Below, one piece after another: positions 1 through 12,149 of a stretch of 64,000 nt of DNA. The translations under genes and the position numbers were made by a program. The DNA is from Omphiscola glabra (lineage: Eukaryota > Mollusca > Gastropoda > Lymnaeidae), in assembly GCA_964017045.1 (NCBI GenBank), contig OZ024810.1, forward strand, positions 5,698,062 through 5,762,061, given 5' to 3'. Each line of letters starts with the position of its first letter. Position 1 is the stretch's first letter. Under the pieces are notes generated by a model, which made no database searches, was not told where the DNA came from, and saw nothing but the letters and a program-made list of their open reading frames with translations.

Positions 1-453
1 AGTGCACATGTATCTACCTCCTTGTTTCCAAGTGCACATATATCTACCTCCATGTTTGCAAGTGCACATGGATCTACCTCCATGTTTGCAATTGCACATG
101 TATCTACCTCCTTGTTTCCAAGTGCACATATATCTACCTCCATGTTTCCAAGTGTGCATGCATCTACATCCATGTTTCCAAGTGTACGTGTATCCACCTT
201 CATGTTTCAAAGTGTACATGCATGTACCTCCATGTTTCCAAGTGTACATGTATCCACCTTCATGTTTCGAAGTGCCCATATATCTACCTCGATGCTTCCA
301 AGTGTTTCAAAGTGTACATGTATCTACTTCCATGTTTACAAGTGTACATGCATCTACCTCCATGTTTACTGGTGTACATGCATCTACCTCCATTTTTACT
401 GGTGTACATGCATCTACCTCCATGTTTCAAAGTGTACATGCATCTACCTCCAT
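1..453. repeat. 30-bp minisatellite, about 15 copies, cut by window start
   Basis: Ten exact-length 30-bp units fill 1-300. A 10-bp partial unit (301-310) follows, then units at 311, 341, 371, 401 and a last partial at 431-453. Each unit carries AGTGYACATG, then TATCTACCTCC or CATCTACCTCC, then ATGTTTCCA or similar. Units differ by several substitutions, so the array is not freshly amplified. Because 30 is a multiple of three and the unit lacks stops in several frames, long low-complexity open frames run through it. I regard these as artefacts, not genes. The array probably continues to the left of the window. Confidence 0.95.
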
Positions 454-1179
454 ACGACAGTGGTGGCTGCGATCCATAGCATGATGAAATTGTTGAATTA
501 AATAGGAAGACATGTTTATAACATTGTACTAATCATGTCTTTCTCATTAAACATGTTCTTTTCCTGCAGAAACTCATAGAGTTTCCCCCATCACAAAATG
601 CACATTTGATAAAATATCAGCATATATAAAAAGCATCACTCTAGAACGATGTCATACCCCATAGTTAGGTATGATATCTTCTGTAATACCCCATAGTTAG
701 ACATGGTATCTCCTGTAAGACGCCATAGTTACACATCATAACTCGTGTAACAGAAAAGAGATAGATATATCTATATTGACACTAATCATAGCATAGTTAG
801 AGATGTTATCTCCTAAAGGGTCTAGATATATCTCAATGTTGACAAAATCATGGTATGCTAGGCATTGAAGTTTATTCTCTTGTAAAATAGAACTAAGTAT
901 GGTATAATTTGTTCGTTTCTACCAACATTTTATCTCGAAAACTGCACATCTTCACAACAACAAAAAAAGATACTTAACCTAGACCTAACCCTAACCCAGT
1001 AACAACTTCACGAAACGGACGTGTTTAGATAGATATTTATTTTAGATTCTTAATTTTACAACTGTATTATTTCTGTTCGGACAAGACTTATTTCATTTGC
1101 CGATAAAAAGGCATGAAGCATTTTTATAAGTACTTTTTGTTCGAATCTGAAGTGATTCATCGAACGAAACACTAATCTT
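454..1179. other. AT-rich unique DNA with a small 32-bp repeat and a splice-acceptor-like site
   Basis: No gene is recognised. Three degenerate 32-bp units carry CCATAGTT at 659, 691 and 723, with a fourth diverged copy near 791. A strong acceptor-like sequence (pyrimidine-rich, ending CCTGCAG at 563-569) is followed by about 30 open codons before a stop. I cannot pair it with a donor or recognise the peptide. A short telomere-like CCTAACCCTAACCC lies at 984-997. Confidence 0.6.
655..815. repeat. degenerate 32-bp repeat, 3-4 copies
   Basis: CCATAGTT recurs at 659, 691 and 723, exactly 32 bp apart, followed each time by a diverged TATGATATCTYCTGTAA-like stretch. A further copy starts at about 791 after a gap. 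It is small and old. Confidence 0.7.
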
Positions 1180-1420
1180 GGCTGATAGTGACATCTGTAA
1201 GGAATGAGTCCTAGTCACTGGGCTGATAGTGACATCTGTAATGAATGAGTCCTAGTCACTGGGCTGATAGTGACATCTGTAAGGAATGAGTCCTAGTCAT
1301 TGGTCTGATATTGACATCTGTAAGGAATGAGTCCTAGTCATGTGGCTGATAGTGACATCTGTAAGTAATGGGTCCTAGTCACTGGGCTGATAGTGACATC
1401 TGTAAGGAATGAGTCCTAGT

Positions 1421-4400
1421 CACTGGTCTGATAGTGACATCTGTAAGTAATGGGTCCTAGACTTTGGGCTGTTAGTGACATCTGTAAGTAATGGGTCCTA
1501 GACTTTGGGCTGATAGTGACATCTGTAAGTAATGGGTCCTAGACTTTGGGCTGTTAGTGACATCTGTAAGTAATGGGTCCTAGTCATTGGGCTGATAGTG
1601 ACATCTGTAAGTAAAGGGTCCTAGACTTTGGGCTGTTAGTGACATCTGTAAGTAATGGGTCCTAGTCATTGGGCTGTTAGTGACATCTGTAAGTAATGGG
1701 TCCTAGTCACTGGGCTGATAGTGACATCTGTAAGTAATGGGTCCTAGTCACTGGGCTGATAGTGACATCTGTAAGTAATGGGTCCTAGACTTTGGGCTGA
1801 TAGTGACATCTGTAAGTAATGGGTCCTAGACTTTGGGCTGTTAGTGACATCTGTAAGTAATGGGTCCTAGTCATTGGGCTGATAGTGACATCTGTAAGTA
1901 ATAGGTCCTAGTCACTGGGCTGATAGTGACATCTGTAAGTAATGGGTCCTAGACTTTGGGCTGATAGTGACATATGTAAGTAATGTGTCCTAGACTTTGG
2001 GCTGTTAGTGACATCTGTAAGTAATGGGTCCTAGTCATTGGGCTGATAGTGACATCTGTAAGTAATGGGTCCTAGTAACTGGGCTGATAGTGACATCTGT
2101 AAGTAATGGGTCCTAGACTTTGGGCTGATAGTGACATCTGTAAGGAATGACTCCTAGTCATTGGGCTGATAGTGACATCTGTAAGGAATGAGTCCTAGTC
2201 ATTGGTCTGATAGTGACATCTGTAAGTAATGGGTCCTAGTCATTGGGCTGATAGTGACATCTGTAAGTAATGGGTCCTAGTCACTGGGCTGATAGTGACA
2301 TCTGTAAGTAATGGGTCATAGACTTTGGGCTGATAGTGACATCTGTAAGGAATGAGTCCTAGTCACTGGGCTGATAGTGACATCTGTAAGTAATGGGTCC
2401 TAGACTTTGGGCTGTTAGTGACATCTGTAAGTAATGGGTCCTAGTCATTGGGCTTATAGTGACATCTGTAAGTAATGGGTCCTAGTCACTGGGCTGATAG
2501 TGACATCTGTAAGTATTGGGTCCTAGACTTTGTGCTGATAGTGACATCTGTAAGTAATGGGTCCTAGTCATTGGTCTGATAGTGACATCTGTAAGTAATG
2601 GGTCCTAGTCACTGGTCTGATAGTGACATCTGTAAGTAATGGGTCCTAGTCACTGGGCTGATAGTGACATCTGTAAGGAATGACTCCTAGTCATTGGGCT
2701 GATAGTGACATCTGTAAGGAATGAGTCCTAGTCATTGGTCTGATAGTGACATCTGTAAGTAATGGGTCCTAGTCATTGGGCTGATAGTGACATCTGTAAG
2801 TAATGGGTCCTAGTCACTGGGCTGATAGTGACATCTGTAAGTAATGGGTCCTAGACTTTGGGCTGATAGTGACATCTGTAAGGAATGAGTCCTAGTCACT
2901 GAGCTGATAGTGACATCTGTAAGTAATGGGTCCTAGACTTTGGGCTGTTAGTAACATCTGTAAGGAATGACTCCTAGTCATTGGGCTGATAGTGACATCT
3001 GTAAGGAATGAGTCCTAGTCATTGGTCTGATAGTGACATCTGTAAGTAATGGGTCCTAGTCATTGGGCTGATAGTGACATCTGTAAGTAATGGGTCCTAG
3101 TCATTGGGCTGATAGTGACATCTGTAAGGAATGAGTCCTAGTCATTGGTCTGATAGTGACATCTGTAAGGAATGACTCCTAGTCATTGGGCTGATAGTGA
3201 CATCTGTAAGTAATGGGTCCTAGACATTGGGCTGATAGTGACATCTGTAAGTAATGGGTCCTAGTCATTGGTCTAATAGTGAAATCTGTAAGGAATGACT
3301 CCTAGTATTTGGGCTGATAGTGACATCTGTAAGTAATGGGTCCTAGTCACTGGGCTGATAGTGACATCTGTAAGTAATGGGTCCTAGTCACTGGGCTGAT
3401 AGTGACATCTGTAAGTAATGGGTCCTAGTCACTGGGCTAATAGTGACATCTGTAAGTAATGGGTCCTAGTCACTGGGCTGATAGTGACATCTGTAAGTAA
3501 TGGGTCCTAGTCACTGGGCTGATAGTGACATCTGTAAGTAATATGGTCCTAGTCACTGGGCTGATAGTGACATCTGTAAGTAATGGGTCCTAGTCACTGG
3601 GCTGATAGTGACATCTGTAAGTAATGGGTCCTAGACTTTGGGCTGATAGTGACATCTGTAAGTAATGGGTCCTAGTCACTGGTCTGATAGTGGCATCTGT
3701 AAGTAATGGGTCCTAGTCACTGGGCTGATAGTGACATCTGTAAGTAATGGGTCCTAGTCACTGGGCTGATAGTGACATCTGTAAGTAATGGGTCCTAGTC
3801 ACTGGGCTGATAGTGACATCTGTAAGTAATGGGTCCTAGTCACTGGGCTGATAGTGACATCTGTAAGTAATGGGTCCTAGTCACTGGGCTGATAGTGACA
3901 TCTGTAAGGAATGAGTCCTAGTCACTGGTCTGATAGTGACATCTGTAAGTAATGGGTCCTAGACTTTGGGCTGTTAGTGACATCTGTAAGTAATGGGTCC
4001 TAGACTTTGGGCTGATAGTGACATCTGTAAGGAATGAGTCCTAGTCATTGGTCTGATAGTGACATCTGTAAGTAATGGGTCCTAGTCATTGGGCTGATAG
4101 TGACATCTGTAAGTAAAGGGTCCTAGACTTTGGGCTGTTAGTGACATCTGTAAGTAATGCGTCCTAGTCATTGGGCTGTTAGTGACATCTGTAAGTAATG
4201 GGTCCTAGTCACTGGGCTGATAGTGACATCTGTAAGTAATGGGTCCTAGTCACTGGGCTGATAGTGACATCTGTAAGTAATGGGTCCTAGACTTTGGGCT
4301 GATAGTGACATCTGTAAGTAATGGGTCCTAGACTTTGGGCTGTTAGTGACATCTGTAAGTAATGGGTCCTAGTCATTGGGCTGATAGTGACATCTGTAAG

Positions 4401-7400
4401 TAATGGGTCCTAGTCACTGGGCTGATAGTGACATCTGTAAGTAATGGGTCCTAGACTTTGGGCTGATAGTGACATATGTAAGTAATGGGTCCTAGACTTT
4501 GGGCTGTTAGTGACATCTGTAAGTAATGGGTCCTAGTCATTGGGCTGATAGTGACATCTGTAAGTAATGGGTCCTAGTCACTGGGCTGATAGTGACATCT
4601 GTAAGTAATGGGTCCTAGACTTTGGGCTGATAGTGACATCTGTAAAGAATGACTCCTAGTCATTGGGCTGATAGTGACATCTGTAAGGAATGAGTCCTAG
4701 TCATTGGTCTGATAGTGACATCTGTAAGTAATGGGTCCTAGTCATTGGGCTGATAGTGACATCTGTAAGTAATGGGTCCTAGTCACTGGGCTGATAGTGA
4801 CATCTGTAAGTAATGGGTCCTAGACTTTGGGCTGATAGTGACATCTGTAAGTAATGGGTCCTAGACTTTGGGCTGATAGTGACATCTGTAAGGAATGAGT
4901 CCTAGTCACTGGGCTGATAGTGACATCTGTAAGTAATGGGTCCTAGTCATTGGGCTTATAGTGACATCTGTAAGTAATGGGTCCTAGTCACTGGGCTGAT
5001 AGTGACATCTGTAAGTATTGGGTCCTAGACTTTGTGCTGATAGGGACATCTGTAAGTAATGGGTCCTAGTCATTGGTCTGATAGTGACATCTGTAAGTAA
5101 TGGGTCCTAGTCACTGGTCTGATAGTGACATCTGTAAGTAATGGGTCCTAGTCACTGGGCTGATAGTGACATCTGTAAGGAATGACTCCTAGTCATTGGG
5201 CTGATAGTGACATCTGTAAGGAATGAGTCCTAGTCATTGGTCTGATAGTGACATCTGTAAGTAATGGGTCCTAGTCATTGGGCTGATAGTGACATCTGTA
5301 AGTAATGGGTCCTAGTCACTGGGCTGATAGTGACATCTGTAAGTAATGGGTCCTAGACTTTGGGCTGATAGTGACATCTGTAAGGAATGAGTCCTAGTCA
5401 CTGAGCTGATAGTGACATCTGTAAGTAATGGGTCCTAGACTTTGGGCTGTTAGTAACATCTGTAAGGAATGACTCCTAGTCATTGGGCTGATAGTGACAT
5501 CTGTAAGGAATGAGTCCTAGTCATTGGTCTGATAGTGACATCTGTAAGTAATGGGTCCTAGTCATTGGGCTGATAGTGACATCTGTAAGTAATGGGTCCT
5601 AGTCATTGGGCTGATAGTGACATCTGTAAGGAATGAGTCCTAGTCATTGGTCTGATAGTGACATCTGTAAGGAATGACTCCTAGTCATTAGGCTGATAGT
5701 GACATCTGTAAGTAATGGGTCCTAGACATTGGGCTGATAGTGACATCTGTAAGTAATGGGTCCTAGTCATTGGTCTAATAGTGACATCTGTAAGGAATGA
5801 CTCCTAGTATTTGGGCTGATAGTGACATCTGTAAGTAATGGGTCCTAGTCACTGGGCTGATAATGACATCTGTAAGTAATGGGTCCTAGTCACTGGGCTG
5901 ATAGTGACATCTGTAAGTAATGGGTCCTAGTCACTGGGCTAATAGTGACATCTGTAAGTAATGGGTCCTAGTCACTGGGCTGATAGTGACATCTGTAAGT
6001 AATGGGTCCTAGTCACTGGGCTGATAGTGGCATCTGTAAGTAATGGGTCCTAGTCATTGGTCTGATAGTGACATCTGTAAGGAATGGGTCCTAGTCACTG
6101 GTCTGATAGTGGCATCTGTAAGTAATGGGACCTAGTCACTGGGCTGATAGTGACATCTGTAAGTAATGGGTCCTAGTCACTGGTCTGATAGTGGCATCTG
6201 TAAGTAATGGGTCCTAGTCACTGGGCTGATAGTGACATCTGTAAGTAATATGGTCCTAGTCACTGGGCTGATAGTGACATCTGTAAGTAATGGGTCCTAG
6301 TCACTGGGCTGATAGTGACATCTGTAAGTAATGGGTCCTAGACTTTGGGCTGATAGTGACATCTGTAAGTAATGGGTCCTAGTCACTGGTCTGATAGTGG
6401 CATCTGTAAGTAATGGGTCCTAGTCACTGGGCTGATAGTGACATCTGTAAGTAATGGGTCCTAGTCACTGGGCTGATAGTGACATCTGTAAGTAATGGGT
6501 CCTAGTCACTGGGCTGATAGTGACATCTGTAAGTAATGGGTCCTAGTCACTGGGCTGATAGTGACATCTGTAAGTAATGGGTCCTAGTCACTGGGCTGAT
6601 AGTGACATCTGTAAGGAATGAGTCCTAGTCACTGGTCTGATAGTGACATCTGTAAGTAATGGGTCCTAGACTTTGGGCTGTTAGTGACATCTGTAAGTAA
6701 TGGGTCCTAGACTTTGGGCTGATAGTGACATCTGTAAGTAATGGGTCCTAGACTTTGGGCTGTTAGTGACATCTGTAAGTAATGGGTCCTAGTCATTGGG
6801 CTGATAGTGACATCTGTAAGTAAAGGGTCCTAGACTTTGGGCTGTTAGTGACATCTGTAAGTAATGGGTCCTAGTCATTGGGCTGTTAGTGACATCTGTA
6901 AGTAATGGGTCCTAGTCACTGGGCTGATAGTGACATCTGTAAGTAATGGGTCCTAGTCACTGGGCTGATAGTGACATCTGTAAGTAATGGGTCCTAGTCA
7001 CTGGTCTGATAGTGGCATCTGTAAGTAATGGGTCCTAGTCACTGGGCTGATAGTGACATCTGTAAGTAATGGGTCCTAGTCACTGGTCTGATAGTGGCAT
7101 CTGTAAGTAATGGGTCCTAGTCACTGGGCTGATAGTGACATCTGTAAGTAATATGGTCCTAGTCACTGGGCTGATAGTGACATCTGTAAGTAATGGGTCC
7201 TAGACTTTGGGCTGTTAGTGACATCTGTAAGTAATGGGTCCTAGTCATTGGGCTGATAGTGACATCTGTAAGTAATGGGTCCTAGTCACTGGGCTGATAG
7301 TGACATCTGTAAGTAATGGGTCCTAGACTTTGGGCTGATATTGACATCTGTAAGGAATGACTCCTAGTCATTGGGCTGATAGTGACATCTGTAAGGAATG

Positions 7401-8860
7401 AGTCCTAGTCATTGGTCTGATAGTGACATCTGTAAGTAATGGGTCCTAGTCATTGGGCTGATAGTGACATCTGTAAGTAATGGGTCCTAGTCACTGGGCT
7501 GATAGTGACATCTGTAAGTAATGGGTCCTAGACTTTGGGCTGATAGTGACATCTGTAAGGAATGAGTCCTAGTCACTGGGCTGATAGTGACATCTGTAAG
7601 TAATGGGTCCTAGACTTTGGGCTGTTAGTGACATCTGTAAGTAATGGGTCCTAGTCATTGGGCTTATAGTGACATCTGTAAGTAATGGGTCCTAGTCACT
7701 GGGCTGATAGTGACATCTGTAAGTATTGGGTCCTAGACTTTGTGCTGATAGTGACATCTGTAAGTAATGGGTCCTAGTCATTGGTCTGATAGTGACATCT
7801 GTAAGTAATGGGTCCTAGTCACTGGTCTGATAGTGACATCTGTAAGTAATGGGTCCTAGTCACTGGGCTGATAGTGACATCTGTAAGGAATGACTCCTAG
7901 TCATTGGGCTGATAGTGACATCTGTAAGGAATGAGTCCTAGTCATTGGTCTGATAGTGACATCTGTAAGTAATGGGTCCTAGTCATTGGGCTGATAGTGA
8001 CATCTGTAAGTAATGGGTCCTAGTCACTGGGCTGATAGTGACATCTGTAAGTAATGGGTCCTAGACTTTGGGCTGATAGTGACATCTGTAAGGAATGAGT
8101 CCTAGTCACTGAGCTGATAGTGACATCTGTAAGTAATGGGTCCTAGACTTTGGGCTGTTAGTAACATCTGTAAGGAATGACTCCTAGTCATTGGGCTGAT
8201 AGTGACATCTGTAAGGAATGAGTCCTAGTCATTGGTCTGATAGTGACATCTGTAAGTAATGGGTCCTAGTCATTGGGCTGATAGTGACATCTGTAAGTAA
8301 TGGGTCCTAGTCATTGGGCTGATAGTGACATCTGTAAGGAATGAGTCCTAGTCATTGGTCTGATAGTGACATCAGTAAGGAATGACTCCTAGTCATTGGG
8401 CTGATAGTGACATCTGTAAGTAATGGGTCCTAGACATTGGGCTGATAGTGACATCTGTAAGTAATGGGTCCTAGTCATTGGTCTAATAGTGACATCTGTA
8501 AGGAATGACTCCTAGTATTTGGGCTGATAGTGACATCTGTAAGTAATGGGTCCTAGTCACTGGGCTGATAGTGACATCTGTAAGTAATGGGTCCTAGTCA
8601 CTGGGCTGAAAGTGACATCTGTAAGTAATGGGTCCTAGTCACTGGGCTAATAGTGACATCTGTAAGTACTGGGTCCTAGTCACTGGGCTGATAGTGACAT
8701 CTGTAAGTAATGGGTCCTAGTCACTGGGCTGATAGTGGCATCTGTAAGTAATGGGTCCTAGTCATTGGTCTGATAGTGACATCTGTAAGGAATGGGTCCT
8801 AGTCACTGGTCTGATAGTGGCATCTGTAAGTAATGGGACCTAGTCACTGGGCTGATAGTG
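1421..8860. repeat. higher-order block A: three tandem copies of 61-66 monomers
   Basis: A diagnostic run (CACTGGTCTG, then an ACTTTGGG monomer, then TGTTAG) starts at 1421, 3923 and 6630. A second marker (GAGCTGATAG followed by GTTAGTAACATC) recurs at 2901, 5403 and 8111. The spacings are 2,502 bp (61 monomers with one 42-mer) and 2,707-2,708 bp (66 monomers plus one or two 42-mers). The third copy stops matching near 8860. ACTTTGGG monomers are concentrated here. Confidence 0.85.
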
Positions 8861-11800
8861 ACATCTGTAAGGAATGGGTCCTAGTCATTGGGCTGATAGT
8901 GACATCTGTAAGGAATGGGTCCTAGTCACTGGGCTGATAGTGACATCTGTAAGTAATGGGTCCTAGTCATTGGGCTGATAGTGACATCTGTAAGTAATGG
9001 GTCCTAGTCATTGGGCTGATAGTGACATCTGTAAGTAATGGGTCCTAGTCACTGGGCTGATAGTGACATCTGTAAGTAATGGGTCCTAGACTTTGGGCTG
9101 TTAGTGACATCTGTATGTAATGGGTCCTAGTCATTGGGCTTATAGTGACATCTGTAAGTAATGGGTCCTAGTCACTGGGCTGATAGTGACATCTGTAAGT
9201 ATTGGGTCCTAGACTTTGGGCTGATAGTGACATCTGTAAGTAATGGGTCCTAGTCATTGGTCTGATAGTGACATCTGTAAGTAATGGGTCCTAGTCATTG
9301 GGCTGATAGTGACATCTGTAAGTAATGGGTCCTAGTCACTGGGCTGATAGTGACATCTGTAAGTAATGGGTCCTAGACTTTGGGCTGATAGTGACATCTG
9401 TAAGGAATGAGTCCTAGTCACTGTGCTGATAGTGACATCTGTAAGTAATGGGTCCTAGACTTTGGGCTGTTAGTAACATCTGTAAGGAATGACTCCTAGT
9501 CATTTGGCTGATAGTGACATCTGTAAGGAATGAGTCCTAGTCATTGGTCTGATAGTGACATCTGTAAGTAATGGGTCCTAGTCATTGGGCTGATAGTGAC
9601 ATCTGTAAGTAATGGGTCCTAGTCATTGGGCTGATAGTGACATCTGTAAGGAATGAGTCCTAGTCATTGGTCTGATAGTGACATCTGTAAGGAATGACTC
9701 CTAGTCATTGGGCTGATAGTGACATCTGTAAGTAATGGGTCCTAGACATTGGTCTGATAGTGACATCTGTAATTAATGGGTCCTAGTCATTGGTCTAATA
9801 GTGACATCTGTAAGGAATGACTCCTAGTATTTGGGCTGATAGTGACATCTGTAAGTAATGGGTCCTAGTCACTGGGCTGATAGTGACATCTGTAAGTAAT
9901 GGGTCCTAGTCACTGGGCTGATAGTGACATCTGTAAGTAATGGGTCCTAGTCACTGGGCTAATAGTGACATCTGTAAGTAATGGGTCCTAGTCACTGGGC
10001 TGATAGTGACATCTGTAAGTAATGGGTCCTAGTCACTGGGCTGATAGTGGCATCTGTAAGTAATGGGTCCTAGTCATTGGGTTGATAGTGGCATCTGTAA
10101 GGAATGGGTCCTAGACATTGGTCTGATATTGACATCTGTAAGTAATGGGTCCTAGTCATTGGGCTGATAGTGACATCTGTAAGTAATGGGTCCTAGTCAT
10201 TGGTCTGATAGTGACATCTGTAAGGAATGGGTCCTAGTCACTGGGCTGATAGTGACATCTGTAAGGAATGAGTCCTAGTCATTGGTCTGATATTGACATC
10301 TGTAAGTAATGGGTCCTAGTCATTGGTCTGATATTGACATCTGTAAGGAATGAGTCCTAGTCATTGGGCTGATAGTGACATCTGTAAGTAATGGGTCCTA
10401 GACATTGGTCTGATAGTGACATCTGTAAGGAATGAGTCCTAGTCATTGGTCTGATATTGACATCTGTAAGGAATGAGTCCTAGTCATTGGTCTGATATTG
10501 ACATCTGTAAGGAATGAGTCCTAGTCATGTGGCTGATAGTGACATCTGTAAGGAATGAATCCTAGTCATGTGGCTTATAGTGACATCTGTAAGGAATGAG
10601 TCCTAGTCATTGGTCTGATATTGACATCTGTAAGGAATGAATCCTAGTCCTGTGGCTGATAGTGATATCTGTAAGTAATGGGTCCTAGTCACTGGGCTGA
10701 TAGTGACATCTGTAAGTAATGAGTCCTAGTCACTGGGCTGATAGTGACATCTGTAAGTAATGAGTCCTAGTCACTGGGCTGATAGTGACATCTGTAAGTA
10801 ATGGGTCCTAGTCATTGGGCTGATAGTGGCATCTGTAAGGAATGAGTCCTAGTCACTGGGCTGATATTGACATCTGTAAGGAATGAGTCCTAGTCATTGG
10901 GCTGATAGTGACATCTGTAAGTAATGGGTCCTAGTCACTGGGCTGATAGTGGCATCTGTAAGTAATGGGTCCTAGTCACTGGGCTGATAGTGACATCTGT
11001 AATGAATGAGTCCTAGTCATTGGGCTGATAGTGACATCTGTAAGTAATGGGTCCTAGTCACTGGGCTGATAGTGGCATCTGTAAGTAATGGGTCCTAATC
11101 ATTGGGCTGATAGTGACATCTGTAAGTAATGGGTCCTAGTCACTGGGCTGATAGTGACATCTGTAAGTAATGGGTCCTAGACATTGGTCTGATAGTGACA
11201 TCTGTAAGTAATGGGTCCTAGTCATTGGGCTGATAGTGGCATCTGTAAGGAATGAGTCCTAGTCACTGGGCTGATAGTGACATATGTAAGGAATGAGTCC
11301 TAGTCATTGGGCTGATAGTGACATCTGTAAGTAATGGGTCCTAGTCACTGGGCTGATAGTGGCATCTGTAAGTAATGGGTCCTAGTTATTGGGCTGATAG
11401 TGACATCTGTAAGTAATGGGTCCTAGTCATTGGGTTGATAGTGACATCTGTAAGTAATGGGTCCTAGTCATTGGGCTGATAGTGACATCTGTAAGTAATG
11501 GGTCCTAGTCACTGGGCTGATAGTGACATCTGTAAGGAATGAGTCCTAGTCACTGGGCTGATAGTGGCATCTGTAAGTAATGGGTCCTAGTCACTGGGCT
11601 GATAGTGACATCTGTAAGTAATGGGTCCTAGTCACTGGGCTGATAGTGACATCTGTAAGGAATGAGTCCTAGTCACTGGGGTGATAGTGGCATCTGTAAG
11701 TAATGGGTCCTAGTCATTGGGCTGATAGTGGCATCTGTAAGTAATGGGTCCTAGTCACTGGGCTGATAGTGACATCTGTAAGGAATGGGTCCTAGTCATT

Positions 11801-12149
11801 GGTCTGATAGTGACATCTGTAAGTAATGGGTCCTAGTCACTGGGCTGATAGTGACATCTGTAAGGAATGGGTCCTAGTCATTGGTCTGATAGTGACATCT
11901 GTAAGTAATGGGTCCTAGTCATTGGTCTGATAGTGACATCTGTAAGTAATGGGTCCTAGTCATTGGTCTGATAGTGACATCTGTAAGTAATAGGTCCCAG
12001 TCATTGGGCTGATAGTGACATCTGTAAGTAATGGGTCCTAGTCATTGGTCTGATAGTGACATCTGTAAATAATGGGTCCTAGTCATTGGTCTGATAGTGA
12101 CATCTGTAAGTAATGGGTCCTAGTCATTGGTCTGATAGTGACATCTGTA

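Noticed and set aside
2..501. Overlapping open frames of 85-160 codons at the left end
   Set aside because: They are frames of a 30-bp minisatellite and have no independent evidence of coding.
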